A DNA stretch of 51,423 bases, taken from positions 1 through 51,423 of the forward strand of contig JAEEGQ010000087.1 of NCBI GenBank assembly GCA_016280395.1. The letters are read 5' to 3'. Each line of letters opens with the position of its first letter. Position 1 is the stretch's first letter. Positions 8,837 to 16,518 of this stretch are shown in pieces. Both the position numbers and the translations under genes were made by a program. Source of the DNA: Lachnospiraceae bacterium (GTDB lineage: Bacteria > Bacillota > Clostridia > Lachnospirales > Lachnospiraceae). The notes under the pieces are model-generated. The model was not told the DNA's origin and ran no database searches. It saw nothing but the letters and a program-made list of their open reading frames with translations.

Positions 8837-10927
8837 TCATTCCACCACTCCATACTGGTACATATTTCTGATCTTTTTCCTTGTAGCCTCAAGCACATCC
8901 ATCTTCGGGATCATGACATAATTCGGAGAATCAAGCGAATAACAGAGATCCCAGCCGTCCCATCCGTAAACATACGTGGTAACGATATCCCAATTCCCGC
9001 CGTAACCGATCTGGTTACGTACAAGTTCAGACATGCGGGAATACTCCATATTTGTGATCACACAATCAGCAATAGAATTCAGTAGCTCATCAAAGTGCAA
9101 CAAAGCATCTGTCGAAACCAGTTTCTTTATAATTGCATTAATAACAGCCATCTGGTTCTTACCGCGGGCAATGTCAGAATTAGGCAACCGCTTGCGCTCT
9201 CTGGCAAATCGCAATGCAGTCTTGCCATTCATATGATTGATACCCTTTTTATACGTTAAGAACTCATATTCCGAGTAAACATCCACTCCGCCAAGAGCAT
9301 CTATAACGTTAGTAAATCCGGTAAAATTCACTTTAGCATAATAATCAATCCCAACCCCATACAATGCCTCAAGTGTTGCAATCGACTTCCTTATCCCGTA
9401 GCAACCCGCATGCGTAAGCTTATCCCTCATATTTGCCCCGGGAAGCACAACATAGTAATCCCTCGGTGTATTCACCATAAGAATCCTATGTGTATTGAAG
9501 TTTACAACAACAAGGATATTCACATCACTTCTGCTTATAATATTTGGCGAGCCGTACGTATCAATCCCGCTCAGATACGCCGTGAACACATTCTTGTTCC
9601 CGTAAACATACTGGTCCTTCGGCACTATCATCCCGTCAAACGTATACGCAAGTCCCGTATAAGGTGTCGGTGTGGGCTCTTCCGTGGGAGTGGGCGTAGC
9701 CGTCACACCGGGTGCAAGTGTCGGTGTAGGCCCGGCGGCCTTTGTAGGTGTAGGGCTCGGTGTACTTGTGTGCCTCGGAGGCATTGTAGGGTCGTCGGTA
9801 CTTCCGGAAACCCTTGTCTCTATTGTCATTTCGTACAGCGAAACAAGCCTCTCCTCGAGGTCTTCAAGGCCTTCCATGCCATCAACCAGCGAAACATATG
9901 CGCTGTTAAGCACAACTGCCTGTACATCTCCCTTGCTTAATGCATTCATAAGCGAAGCAACCGTAGGATATGTCTTCACCTCAAACTTTGCCCGTGAACG
10001 CAGCTCTTTTATTACTTTCTCAGTATTTACCCTGTCTTTGTCCTCTAAAATGCCATAAACCAGACCGTTTGTCTGTTCAACCGTGGTAATGCTCTTGTCA
10101 AGCGTATAAGCCTGAATACTGCTCTTCTGGATATCCACGCCCGTAACCTTCTGCATGGCACTGTAGGTCTTTCCGAGATATACACAGCCTACTATGAATA
10201 CAACACCAAGAAATACAGACAGGATCTTTGTGATAATTCCGGGTACAAACCATTCCTGGAGTACCGCAAACAGCCCTGCAAGGAGCAGTAAAGCTATTGT
10301 AAACAGCGCAACATAAAGCCCTGGGATAAACCCTGTCGCTGTGATAAACCCTGCCAAAACAAGCGTTGCTATCGCAAAGAAGGCAACAATTCCAAGGCCT
10401 GCAAACTTGAACACCTTTTCTTTGCGTTCCTCGTCCATGTTGGTGAAGTATGCCTTTATCCTGCCAAAAATCCCGGGTTTGCTTTCTTCCGGATTTGTTG
10501 AGCTTTCGGTTTCTGCATCATCTTTTTCAGAAGTTTTTTTATTTACTTTGTCAGTATCCGAATCTTTATCTGAAGCTTCGTTCTTTTCGGCATCTGCATC
10601 TGTACCGGCCTTGGCATCTTTTTCATCACTGCCGTCGGAAACCGCCTCTTCTTTCCTGTCCTTTGCTTTATCTGCATCATCCGGGTCGTTTAGGCTTTCG
10701 ATATCCATTATCTCCAGCTCTTCCTCTGATTCGTCCGCGACTTCTCTTTCCCTGATCCACTCATCGATCATCCCGACAAGTTCTTCGGTGCTCTCGGCCT
10801 TGATCACTTCTTTTTCTTCTGGGCTCTCCAAAACCTCCGGAACAGCTGTATTGCTGCTCTCCGGAGTATTTACCGCGATATTTTCGTTAACGGAAGCGTT
10901 ATTCTTCTTTTTGTGCTTCTTACTCAT
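8837..10927 (-). CDS. LCP (LytR-CpsA-Psr) family wall-glycan ligase with long acidic N-terminus
   Basis: 696 residues, about twice a simple LCP protein. Residues 1-170 are charged and acidic, rich in Glu, Asp, Ser and Lys, and probably cytoplasmic. Hydrophobic segments at about 173-260 place the rest outside. Residues about 270-375 look like the binding-protein-like module found before some LCP domains (GILEDKDRVNTEKVIKEL). A Pro/Thr-rich linker (PTPT repeats) spans about 379-422. The LCP domain follows from about 428 (RSDVNILVVVN, NTPRDYYV, ALRFARERKRLPNSDIARG). LCP enzymes move lipid-linked glycans onto peptidoglycan at the outer membrane face. AGGAGA precedes the ATG. It sits between the PglF-like dehydratase and the DegT operon, so attachment of the amino-sugar glycan made nearby is a reasonable inference. 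Confidence 0.9.
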   Translation of the reverse strand: MSKKHKKKNNASVNENIAVNTPESSNTAVPEVLESPEEKEVIKAESTEELVGMIDEWIREREVADESEEELEIMDIESLNDPDDADKAKDRKEEAVSDGSDEKDAKAGTDADAEKNEASDKDSDTDKVNKKTSEKDDAETESSTNPEESKPGIFGRIKAYFTNMDEERKEKVFKFAGLGIVAFFAIATLVLAGFITATGFIPGLYVALFTIALLLLAGLFAVLQEWFVPGIITKILSVFLGVVFIVGCVYLGKTYSAMQKVTGVDIQKSSIQAYTLDKSITTVEQTNGLVYGILEDKDRVNTEKVIKELRSRAKFEVKTYPTVASLMNALSKGDVQAVVLNSAYVSLVDGMEGLEDLEERLVSLYEMTIETRVSGSTDDPTMPPRHTSTPSPTPTKAAGPTPTLAPGVTATPTPTEEPTPTPYTGLAYTFDGMIVPKDQYVYGNKNVFTAYLSGIDTYGSPNIISRSDVNILVVVNFNTHRILMVNTPRDYYVVLPGANMRDKLTHAGCYGIRKSIATLEALYGVGIDYYAKVNFTGFTNVIDALGGVDVYSEYEFLTYKKGINHMNGKTALRFARERKRLPNSDIARGKNQMAVINAIIKKLVSTDALLHFDELLNSIADCVITNMEYSRMSELVRNQIGYGGNWDIVTTYVYGWDGWDLCYSLDSPNYVMIPKMDVLEATRKKIRNMYQYGVVE

Positions 10928-10989
10928 CTTTTCTCCTAGCTGAGCACATTATCTCAAATGCCCGGCAGTTTTTTCTCCAATACCGCAGA

Positions 10990-12852
10990 TCACTGTGTAT
11001 TCGCCGGCTTATATGTCGGTACCATCTGTGCAACCTTCTGCTTTATTGCCTCGTCGTCCGATGAAGCTGCCGTATACAGCTCTTCAAGTTCCTTCGCAAA
11101 GGCTTCGTAGTCCATCTCTATCGGCTTTCCGATATGGATGAGCCCGTTGTCTGTATCCTGCAGGCCTTCCTCGTTCATAAGGAGCTCCTCGTAGAGCTTC
11201 TCGCCGGGGCGAAGGCCCGTATATTTAACTTCAATGTCAACATCCGGCGTGTATCCGGACAGCCTTATAAGGTTCCTTGCAAGAGTGTCGATCTTAACGG
11301 GCTCGCCCATGTCGAGCACGAAGATCTCGCCGCCCTTTGCATAAACAGACGCCTGCAGCACAAGCGAGACTGCTTCGGGGATGGTCATGAAATACCTGAT
11401 GATATCCTTGTGTGTAACAGTTACAGGTCCACCGGCCTCGATCTGTTTCTTGAACAGCGGGATAACGGAGCCGTTGCTCCCGAGCACGTTTCCAAAGCGT
11501 ACAGCCGCAAAGCTTGTTGTACTTTGGGTTGCGGACATCATCTGGATGACCATCTCGCAAAGGCGCTTGCTTGCACCCATGATATTTGTGGGGTTAACAG
11601 CCTTATCCGTTGAAATGAGGATAAACTTCTCCGTACCATTTGCAACGGCCGCCTTTGCGGTCTTGTAGGTGCCGAAAACGTTGTTCTTTATGGCCTCGTT
11701 CGGACTTACCTCCATCAGCGGCACATGCTTGTGCGCAGCCGCGTGGAAGACCACCTGGGGCTTATATTTTTCAAATACCGAATTGATCCTGTGGGTGTTG
11801 CGGACAGAGCCTATCAGCACCTCCATATTTAACGACGGGAAATTGCGCCTTAACTCCTGCTGGATGTCGTACGCGTTGTTCTCGTAAATATCAAAGATAA
11901 TGAGCTGTCCTGGAGCGTGCGCAGCTATCTGACGGCAAAGCTCGGAACCAATGCTCCCGCCGCCGCCGGTAACAAGTATCCTCTTGCCTTTAAGGGTTTC
12001 AAAAACCTGGTTGGAATCGATAATGATGGGATCCCTCCCGAGAAGGTCATCTATATTGACTCTTCGGAGCTTGCTTACTGACACGGAATCGTTCACAAGC
12101 TGGTACATGCCGGGCAGGATCCTGACTTCCTTTCCTGTCTCCTGGCAGATGTTTGCGATCTCACGCCTTTCTTTCGAAGACATGGACGGTATCGCGATTA
12201 TGATGATATCTATCCCGCGTTTCTCAACAGTCTCCTGGATCTTTGTCCTGTCACCGATTATCGGGATACCGCAGAGCGTCCTTCCGGCAAGGGTGGGACG
12301 GTCGTCTATGAAGCAGTCTGCGTAATAATCAACATAGCTTGAGGTGTGGATCTCGTCGGCGATCATCTTTCCTGCCTCGCCTGCTCCAACGATCATTACC
12401 TTCTTCTGCCCGTCGTGCCGCTTTACCATGTACTCCTGCCTGAACATGCGGGCGATCCTGTAGGAAAAGCGCGCCGCAACGGCAAAGCCCATGCGCAGTA
12501 TGCACGCTATGAAATAATAGCTTCTCGGCTCGCCGAGCTTCAGCACGTACATGAGCGAAAACTCTACAGCCTCGCATATAAGCGAGCATATAATGATATT
12601 GAAGACCTCGTTAAAGCTTGCAAGCCTCCAGACGCTCGAATACAGCTTTCCAAGCATATAAACAAGGATTATGATCGCGGTGTTGTACGGGATGAACTTC
12701 AGGAAATGATCCATATACACTTTCCCGATGTTCGAGTATTTAAAATCAAAACGAACCAGCAGGGCGATAAATCCCGCCATGTTGACCGTAATTATATCGT
12801 ATATGATCAGAAGGAGCGCGCGAACGCCACGTTTCTCCATTGCCTTGCTCAA
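10990..12852 (-). CDS. Membrane UDP-sugar 4,6-dehydratase, PglF/CapD/FlaA1-like
   Basis: 620 residues, the full length of the membrane-bound PglF/CapD group. Four hydrophobic segments fill residues 10-120. A first Rossmann segment follows (MIVGAGEAGKMI, near residue 150), and the catalytic short-chain-dehydrogenase domain starts at about residue 288 with ILVTGGGGSIGSELCRQ. The active-site lysine lies in STDKAVNPTNIMGASKR, where methionine replaces the usual tyrosine, as in PglF-type dehydratases. The family converts UDP-GlcNAc-like sugars to 4-keto-6-deoxy sugars. The start is TTG 12852, chosen because GGAGGA lies 8 nt before it. It leads a two-gene unit with the LCP gene and would feed the DegT aminotransferase. 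Confidence 0.9.
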   Translation of the reverse strand: MSKAMEKRGVRALLLIIYDIITVNMAGFIALLVRFDFKYSNIGKVYMDHFLKFIPYNTAIIILVYMLGKLYSSVWRLASFNEVFNIIICSLICEAVEFSLMYVLKLGEPRSYYFIACILRMGFAVAARFSYRIARMFRQEYMVKRHDGQKKVMIVGAGEAGKMIADEIHTSSYVDYYADCFIDDRPTLAGRTLCGIPIIGDRTKIQETVEKRGIDIIIIAIPSMSSKERREIANICQETGKEVRILPGMYQLVNDSVSVSKLRRVNIDDLLGRDPIIIDSNQVFETLKGKRILVTGGGGSIGSELCRQIAAHAPGQLIIFDIYENNAYDIQQELRRNFPSLNMEVLIGSVRNTHRINSVFEKYKPQVVFHAAAHKHVPLMEVSPNEAIKNNVFGTYKTAKAAVANGTEKFILISTDKAVNPTNIMGASKRLCEMVIQMMSATQSTTSFAAVRFGNVLGSNGSVIPLFKKQIEAGGPVTVTHKDIIRYFMTIPEAVSLVLQASVYAKGGEIFVLDMGEPVKIDTLARNLIRLSGYTPDVDIEVKYTGLRPGEKLYEELLMNEEGLQDTDNGLIHIGKPIEMDYEAFAKELEELYTAASSDDEAIKQKVAQMVPTYKPANTQ

Positions 12853-12891
12853 TTTCTTATCCTCCGGAAAGGAAATTTACATAACATTAAA

Positions 12892-12919
12892 ATTATAGCA
12901 CTTTATTATGGAAAATCAA
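12892..12919 (-). promoter_or_regulatory. Sigma-A-type promoter for the PglF-like gene
   Basis: On the minus strand, TTGATT (12919-12914) and a perfect TATAAT (12897-12892) are separated by 16 nt, about 40 nt before the TTG start codon. Confidence 0.7.
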
Positions 12920-12925
12920 GATATT

Positions 12926-12975
12926 GTTTGCTTGCCGCTTTACATGCGGTGTTTGCTTGCCGCTTTACATGCGGT
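12926..12975. repeat. Perfect 25-bp tandem duplication
   Basis: A 25-bp unit beginning GTTTGCTTGCCGC occurs twice without a mismatch (12926-12950 and 12951-12975), in the gap between the MbhD-like gene and the promoter of the PglF-like gene. Each unit holds a small hairpin, CCGC-TTTACAT-GCGG. No T-run follows, so it is not an ordinary terminator. Confidence 0.9.
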
Positions 12976-13009
12976 CTGCGGCCTCCTGCCCCGTCCGCCG
13001 CCTCTTTGC

Positions 13010-13285
13010 TCACATCTTCTCTTCCCGTTCTTCCTTCTCATCCTCGGGGCTCTTTAACTGGTGTATCCTCTTTAATGCCACAAAGAACAGAAGGCTTGTG
13101 ACACCCGCGCCAACCGCGGCCTCTGTTATCGCAAGGTCCGGCGACTCGATTATCATCCAGATCACAGACATGATAAGGCTGTAGGCCATAAAGATGATGA
13201 TAGCCGTTAGGATATTCCTCGTGAAGGCCACCATGACTGCGCAAAGTATCAAAATGATCAGCAAAAAGATCGTAAATTCAACCAT
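13010..13285 (-). CDS. DUF4040/MbhD-like subunit of Mrp-type cation antiporter
   Basis: 91 residues with three hydrophobic segments and a charged C-terminal tail. The segment SPDLAITEAAVGAGVTSLLF is the hallmark of the DUF4040/MbhD family, which is homologous to the C-terminal part of MrpA and is found in Mrp antiporters and in Mbh/Ech-type membrane complexes. It acts in the membrane in sodium/proton exchange with other subunits. It is the last of four co-directional genes (E, F, G, MbhD-like). Normally MrpB-, C- and D-like genes follow; here a 25-bp tandem duplication and an unrelated dehydratase gene follow instead. Confidence 0.8.
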   Translation of the reverse strand: MVEFTIFLLIILILCAVMVAFTRNILTAIIIFMAYSLIMSVIWMIIESPDLAITEAAVGAGVTSLLFFVALKRIHQLKSPEDEKEEREEKM

Positions 13286-13354
13286 AAAACACCTTTATCC
13301 TCAAGATCGTCACGCCGTTTCCGTGTTTATACCCCGTCAAAAGAAGCGGGGCCA

Positions 13355-13696
13355 TCACGTCTCATCCCTGTAATGCACGGACTTTTCGCCCTTTTCCTCG
13401 GCTTCGTGCCGCTCGATAACGTGCCAGAGCTTTGTAATAAGATGCCCCGATACAGGGCTTGCAAACCAGAAAAATATGATGATGAGCAGGACCTTCAAGG
13501 ACGCAAAGGAAAGCCCGAAACGCACCATAAGTCCCGCAAGCACGAGCAGTATCCCGAGAGTGTCCCCGAGGGCTGCGGCATGCATCCTGTTCATGCAGAA
13601 ATCGAACCTGAAAAGCCCCGTCACCGCCGTTATGAAGATGAAAATCCCGGCAACGATAAGGAGCGACGAAATGCCAAATATCACCCAGTCAAGCAT
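13355..13696 (-). CDS. mnhG: Mrp/Mnh antiporter subunit G
   Basis: 113 residues with three membrane segments, the standard length for MnhG/MrpG. Typical features are the GLFRFDFCMNRMHAAALGDT block and the following LGILLVLAGLMVRFG helix. The gene overlaps the end of mnhF by 8 nt (ATG inside the last codons of mnhF), which indicates translational coupling. The charged C-terminus is cytoplasmic. MrpG is an accessory subunit of multisubunit Na+/H+ antiporters and does not work alone; the large subunits MrpA and MrpD are not in the window. Confidence 0.85.
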   Translation of the reverse strand: MLDWVIFGISSLLIVAGIFIFITAVTGLFRFDFCMNRMHAAALGDTLGILLVLAGLMVRFGLSFASLKVLLIIIFFWFASPVSGHLITKLWHVIERHEAEEKGEKSVHYRDET

Positions 13697-14126
13697 TGTG
13701 CACCTCCTTATCCGCGTCGGTCACGGTACTTCCCTTTACAATGTCAGCCCGGTGCACGGCAAGAAGCCCTGCCTCGTCGGCTGAAGCCTTTGCGGCCGCT
13801 CTCTCAGCCTGTTCCCTCTCACGCTTAAGCCTCAGCTGCTCGATCCTGTTCTTGTAAACGCCGCTGTAGATCTTTGTGAGCACAACAACGGCAAGGAAGC
13901 TCACAAGCGCGTAAAGTATCGCAACATCAAGAAGATACTCTTCGTTAAGCTTTTCCGCAAGCAGGCACACCGTAACGATAACGAGCGTGCCGATGGAGTT
14001 TATGCCGACGATCCTGTCCGCAAGCAGCGGACCGCGCAAAACGCGTATAAACACGCAAAGCAACAGGACACCGAGGAGTACGAGCACGCCTGTATCAAAA
14101 TATCCGTAAGCCTCTTCAACGCTCAT
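13689..14126 (-). CDS. mnhF: Mrp/Mnh antiporter subunit F
   Basis: 145 residues from the ATG at 14126, which has GGAGGAG 5 nt upstream; an earlier in-frame ATG at 14147 has only a badly spaced site, so I reject it. Three membrane segments carry the MnhF signature (RGPLLADRIVGINSIGTLV, LLDVAILYALVSFL). A charged tail of about 55 residues (KREREQAERAAAK and beyond) is longer than in most MnhF proteins of about 90 residues. The start overlaps the end of mnhE by 11 nt and the stop overlaps mnhG. It is an accessory subunit of the antiporter membrane complex. Confidence 0.85.
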   Translation of the reverse strand: MSVEEAYGYFDTGVLVLLGVLLLCVFIRVLRGPLLADRIVGINSIGTLVIVTVCLLAEKLNEEYLLDVAILYALVSFLAVVVLTKIYSGVYKNRIEQLRLKREREQAERAAAKASADEAGLLAVHRADIVKGSTVTDADKEVHNA

Positions 14127-14676
14127 TTTTCTCCTCCGTTCCGTCATCCGCCTTCACGCGTCCTATCGCGTCATCACGTTTTTCTGCGCCTTTCGTTTTT
14201 CCGGAAAGCTTTTCAACCCTACTCTCGATCTTTCTCAGATACTCCGCAAAACACGACTTGTTAAAGTCGCACACGAACCTCTCGTCAAGGCAGTGCACCG
14301 CGTACTTGTCGCCGTCAAGCTCAACAGAGATCGTCCCCGGAGTAAGCGTTATCGAATTTGCAAGCGCAACACGCGCAAACTCGCTCTTTAAGTCCGTAGT
14401 GAACGAAACCAGCACCGGCTGCGGCTTGCAGCCGAAATCAAAGACAAGCTTTATTACAGCAAAGTTAGCCTTAAAGATCTCCCTTATCACTATCAGGGCA
14501 TAGACGATATAATACCCGAAGAACCTGTAATACCTGAATTCCCTGCGTATATCGTAACCCAGCATCTTTGTGGAGAACCATGTCGTGCACGCCGAAATGA
14601 TCACGCCGAAAATACAGATTTCAAGCGTGATCTTCCCGTTCAGTATCACAAAAAAGATGAAAAACAAAAGTGGCAT
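14116..14676 (-). CDS. mnhE: Mrp/Mnh antiporter subunit E
   Basis: 186 residues. Two hydrophobic segments at the N-terminus, then YYIVYALIVIREIFKANFAV and the conserved NSITLTPGTISVEL block, identify MnhE/MrpE. The C-terminus adds a charged extension of about 40 residues. It heads the four-gene antiporter-like run and overlaps mnhF. AGAAAGG lies 6 nt before the start. The 111-nt gap upstream, to the metallo-hydrolase stop, shows no clear promoter; it is rich in CCGGC stretches and contains the 12-bp palindrome GACCGATCGGTC at 14703-14714. Confidence 0.85.
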   Translation of the reverse strand: MPLLFFIFFVILNGKITLEICIFGVIISACTTWFSTKMLGYDIRREFRYYRFFGYYIVYALIVIREIFKANFAVIKLVFDFGCKPQPVLVSFTTDLKSEFARVALANSITLTPGTISVELDGDKYAVHCLDERFVCDFNKSCFAEYLRKIESRVEKLSGKTKGAEKRDDAIGRVKADDGTEEKNER

Positions 14677-14787
14677 AAAAAACCTTTCTTAATACCCTGA
14701 CCGACCGATCGGTCCGACAGCAGCTCCGGCCTTTCCGGCAGCTGTTCCGCTCTTACCGGCCCGGCCTATCCGGCAGCTGTCCCGTTT

Positions 14788-16395
14788 TTACCTGTCCCAC
14801 TTGTCGCACAGCGAGTTGATCTGGTCCGCAAACTTCCCAAGATCCTTGTTCGTTCCGCCCTCGTTGTGGTTGATGACAGCCATGAGCCTTTCGCCCGCAG
14901 CGATAAGCCGTGCAAATACAGCGGATATCTTGCGCTTCTTGTCGCCCTTCTTGTCAACAAGCCTTACGCCGTAAGCCTCGTTGATGAATTCGCCGCGGAT
15001 AAGGTCGAAGGATGTCCCCGAATACGGCGCGTAGGCGTCAAGCCCGTGAAGCTCCTTTAATCTCTCTGCAAAGCTCTCGCACACCGTATCCTCGCCGTGT
15101 ACAACAAACACCTTTTCGGGCTTGTTGTCAAAGGCCTCTACCCACCTTTCAAGCCCGTCGCGGTCCGCGTGTCCCGAGAACCCTTCAAGCATGTAGATAT
15201 GCGCGAGCACCTCTATTTCCTCGCCCATAAGCTTAACATTCTTTACGCCGTCAAGGATAAGGCGGCCGAGTGTCCCGTTTGCCTGGTATCCGACAAACAG
15301 TATGGTGCTTTCCTCGCGCCAGAGGTTGTATTTAAGATGATGTCTGATACGGCCGGCATCGCACATGCCCGAAGCCGAGATTATGACCTTTGGAGAATCA
15401 TCAAAATTTATAAGCTTCGATTCATCACTTGTGATCGCATAGCGCAGGCCCGGGAATGTAAGCGGGTTCACGCCCTGCTTTGCGAGCTCCAGCGCTTCCT
15501 TATCGAAGCACATGTCCATATTCCTGTTGAAGATCGTAGTTGCTTCGATCGCAAGCGGGCTGTCCATGTACACCTTGAAATTGCCGTGTCCGGTGACCAT
15601 TCCGTTCTGCTTTATCTTCCTGAAGTAGAACAGCATCTCCTGTGTACGCCCAACGGCAAACGCGGGAATTACAAGGTTTCCGCCTCGGTCAAGAGTCTCC
15701 TGCGTGATCCTTGCAAGCTCCTCAACGTAATCGCCATGATCCTTCGCGTGCAGCCTGTCGCCGTAGGTGGACTCCATAACAACATAATCCGCATGTTTAA
15801 CGTAAGAAGGGTTCTTGATGAGCGGCGTCGCGTCGTTTCCAATATCGCCCGAGAAGCACACAACACGCTTCTCCCCGTTCTCTTCAAGAGTCACGGTGAT
15901 GCTTGCGGAGCCGAGCAGATGCCCGACATCGGTGAAACGGATCGTTATCCCGTCCGCAACCTCTATATCCGTATCGTAAGCAAAGCCCTTAAAAAGCTTG
16001 ATAACGCCGAGGGCATCCTTCATTTCGTACAGCGGGTCAACGCTCTTCTTTCCTGCGCGTTTCCCCTTCTTGTTCCTCATCTCGACCTCGGCTGTCTGGA
16101 TATGCGCCGAATCACGGAGCATGATATCGCAGAGCTCGCAGGTTGGCTGAGTCGCATAGATCGGCCCGCGGAACCCCCTTGCATACAGCCACGGCAGCAT
16201 GCCGGTGTGGTCGATATGTGCGTGTGTGATGAGCACGAAATCAACATCTGCCGCATTTACGGGGATCTCCTGGTTTTCAAAGACATCCTCGCCCTGTTCG
16301 AGACCGCAGTCCACGATAAAGTTTTTCCCGTTTGCCTCCACATAGTGGCAGGAGCCGGTTACCTCGTGTGTTGCTCCGATAAATGTGATCTTCAT
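14788..16395 (-). CDS. Beta-CASP metallo-beta-lactamase-fold hydrolase (RNA-processing type)
   Basis: 535 residues. The metal site HAHIDH is at residues 58-63, followed by DVGHLLGSAS and FSGDIGND, and then the beta-CASP motifs GYQANGTLGR, GFSGHADRDGL and VVHGE. This is the architecture of CPSF73-like bacterial and archaeal RNA nucleases of the MBL-fold RNA-specificity class. It differs from RNase J, which has another domain layout. A C-terminal tail of about 80 residues (from KKGDKKRK) extends beyond the core. The expected role is zinc-dependent cleavage of RNA in the cytoplasm, but substrates are unknown. GGAAGGA precedes the start. It lies 90 nt past the ftsZ terminator, with no clear promoter in that space. 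Confidence 0.85.
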   Translation of the reverse strand: MKITFIGATHEVTGSCHYVEANGKNFIVDCGLEQGEDVFENQEIPVNAADVDFVLITHAHIDHTGMLPWLYARGFRGPIYATQPTCELCDIMLRDSAHIQTAEVEMRNKKGKRAGKKSVDPLYEMKDALGVIKLFKGFAYDTDIEVADGITIRFTDVGHLLGSASITVTLEENGEKRVVCFSGDIGNDATPLIKNPSYVKHADYVVMESTYGDRLHAKDHGDYVEELARITQETLDRGGNLVIPAFAVGRTQEMLFYFRKIKQNGMVTGHGNFKVYMDSPLAIEATTIFNRNMDMCFDKEALELAKQGVNPLTFPGLRYAITSDESKLINFDDSPKVIISASGMCDAGRIRHHLKYNLWREESTILFVGYQANGTLGRLILDGVKNVKLMGEEIEVLAHIYMLEGFSGHADRDGLERWVEAFDNKPEKVFVVHGEDTVCESFAERLKELHGLDAYAPYSGTSFDLIRGEFINEAYGVRLVDKKGDKKRKISAVFARLIAAGERLMAVINHNEGGTNKDLGKFADQINSLCDKWDR

Positions 16396-16467
16396 GTGCT
16401 TCCTTCCCTTTCATACGTAGTTTTTGCAAGGTCACTGTCCTTCTCATGTACAGCGGCCGGTGCCGAG

Positions 16468-16485
16468 GGCATTCGCTTATCGCAC
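16468..16485 (-). other. Conserved post-terminator motif, copy 1
   Basis: Directly after the ftsZ terminator T-run the minus strand reads GTGCGATAAGCGAATGCC. The same 18 bases with one change occur after the PilZ terminator (34766-34783), and a shorter version occurs at 32022-32035. The function is unknown. Confidence 0.6.
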
Positions 16486-16515
16486 AAAAAAGGGCCCCGT
16501 CACCGGAGCCCCTTT
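16486..16515 (-). terminator. Intrinsic terminator of ftsZ
   Basis: On the minus strand, AAAGGGGCTCCG and CGGGGCCCTTT pair with one bulged G around a GTGA loop, followed by six T residues. It begins a few bases after the ftsZ stop codon. Confidence 0.85.
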
Positions 16516-16518
16516 GGT

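Noticed and set aside
12976-13009. Terminator after the MbhD-like gene
   Set aside because: The gap is G+C-rich with small hairpins but without a T-run on the minus strand.
14703-14714. 12-bp palindrome GACCGATCGGTC as an operator
   Set aside because: It lies in a CCGGC-rich gap with no nearby promoter. A single short palindrome is not enough to claim a site.
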